Assembly (NCBI RefSeq): GCF_040807025.1
Contig: NC_090945.1
Location: 73,047,088 to 73,111,087, forward strand
Direction of reading: 5' to 3'
Origin: Struthio camelus
Lineage: Eukaryota; Chordata; Aves; Struthioniformes; Struthionidae
Length of the DNA stretch: 64,000 nucleotides
Positions within the stretch are counted from its first letter, which is position 1; the number at the start of each line of letters is the position of its first letter. The position numbers were made by a program, and so were the translations under genes. Shown here piece by piece: positions 63,870 to 64,000 of this stretch. Below the pieces are notes generated by a model, which ran no database searches, was not told the DNA's origin, and saw nothing but the letters and a program-made list of their open reading frames with translations.

Positions 63870-64000
63870 TTTCCCTTTCCTGTCAACTCAGCCGAGTTCG
63901 GAAAACCGGCTCGGGCCCTGCCAGCTGCCGGAGAGAGGAAACCCCAGTCTGGAGGCAAAAACAATCTCACTCAGCGTACGCACCCGCCCGCCCTGCTCGG

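Larger units (their letters stand above)
63548..64000. promoter_or_regulatory. CpG island, probable promoter of the next gene (STK32B by synteny)
   Basis: From about 63550 to the window end the sequence is extremely GC-rich and dense in CpG, in sharp contrast to the AT-rich DNA before it. It includes a perfect 34-base tandem duplication (63639-63706) and a poly-C run (63856-63869). Open frames here are artefacts of composition. In other vertebrates the gene next to CYTL1 on this side is STK32B, transcribed away from CYTL1, so this is probably its promoter and 5' untranslated region. No start codon context matching the STK32B N-terminus was found, so the first coding exon must lie beyond the window. 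Confidence 0.7.

Noticed and set aside
63554-63970. 138-codon minus-strand frame rich in Pro, Ala, Arg and Gly
   Set aside because: It lies wholly in the CpG island, where stops are rare because of base composition, and it contains no recognisable domain.

Overview
The window looks like a bird nuclear chromosome segment. Its base composition and intron-exon structure are vertebrate. It carries several CR1 LINE retrotransposons with the avian-type 3' end (tandem ATTCTGTG-like octamers and a conserved 3' tail). It also holds one recognisable four-exon vertebrate gene, CYTL1. The species cannot be fixed from sequence alone. Nothing prokaryotic, plasmid-like or phage-like is present.

Layout: 1-17.3 kb is intergenic with only small old repeats. 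From 17.3 to 20.7 kb lies a long, fairly young but inactivated CR1 on the minus strand (part of ORF1 plus most of ORF2). From 22.2 to 24.0 kb is a second, older CR1 in the same orientation. From 24.0 to 35.8 kb is intergenic DNA with a MIR SINE, an ancient CR1-like fragment and simple repeats. From 36.35 to 38.37 kb is CYTL1 on the minus strand, rebuilt here from four exons with consensus splice sites; it encodes a 133-residue secreted protein with all six expected cysteines. From 42.0 to 43.0 kb is a small CpG-rich islet and a MIR. From 46.7 to 56.7 kb are an ancient CR1 fragment and two young CR1 3' ends in opposite orientation. These two share not only CR1 sequence but also 41 bases of non-CR1 flank, forming a 264-base inverted repeat around a 5.1 kb spacer. 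The window ends in a strong CpG island (63.55-64.0 kb) preceded by a GT/TA microsatellite.

In other vertebrates, from memory, the gene order is MSX1 (+), CYTL1 (-), STK32B (+). The position and orientation of CYTL1 fit that order, so the terminal CpG island is probably the STK32B promoter and MSX1 probably lies to the left of the window. This is inference; no STK32B or MSX1 coding exon is visible.

Most open reading frames in the window are chance frames in noncoding DNA. The most interesting structural observation is the CR1-containing inverted repeat with shared flank, which suggests either a local 3' transduction or a staggered-break inversion. I did not find a convincing new biological system.
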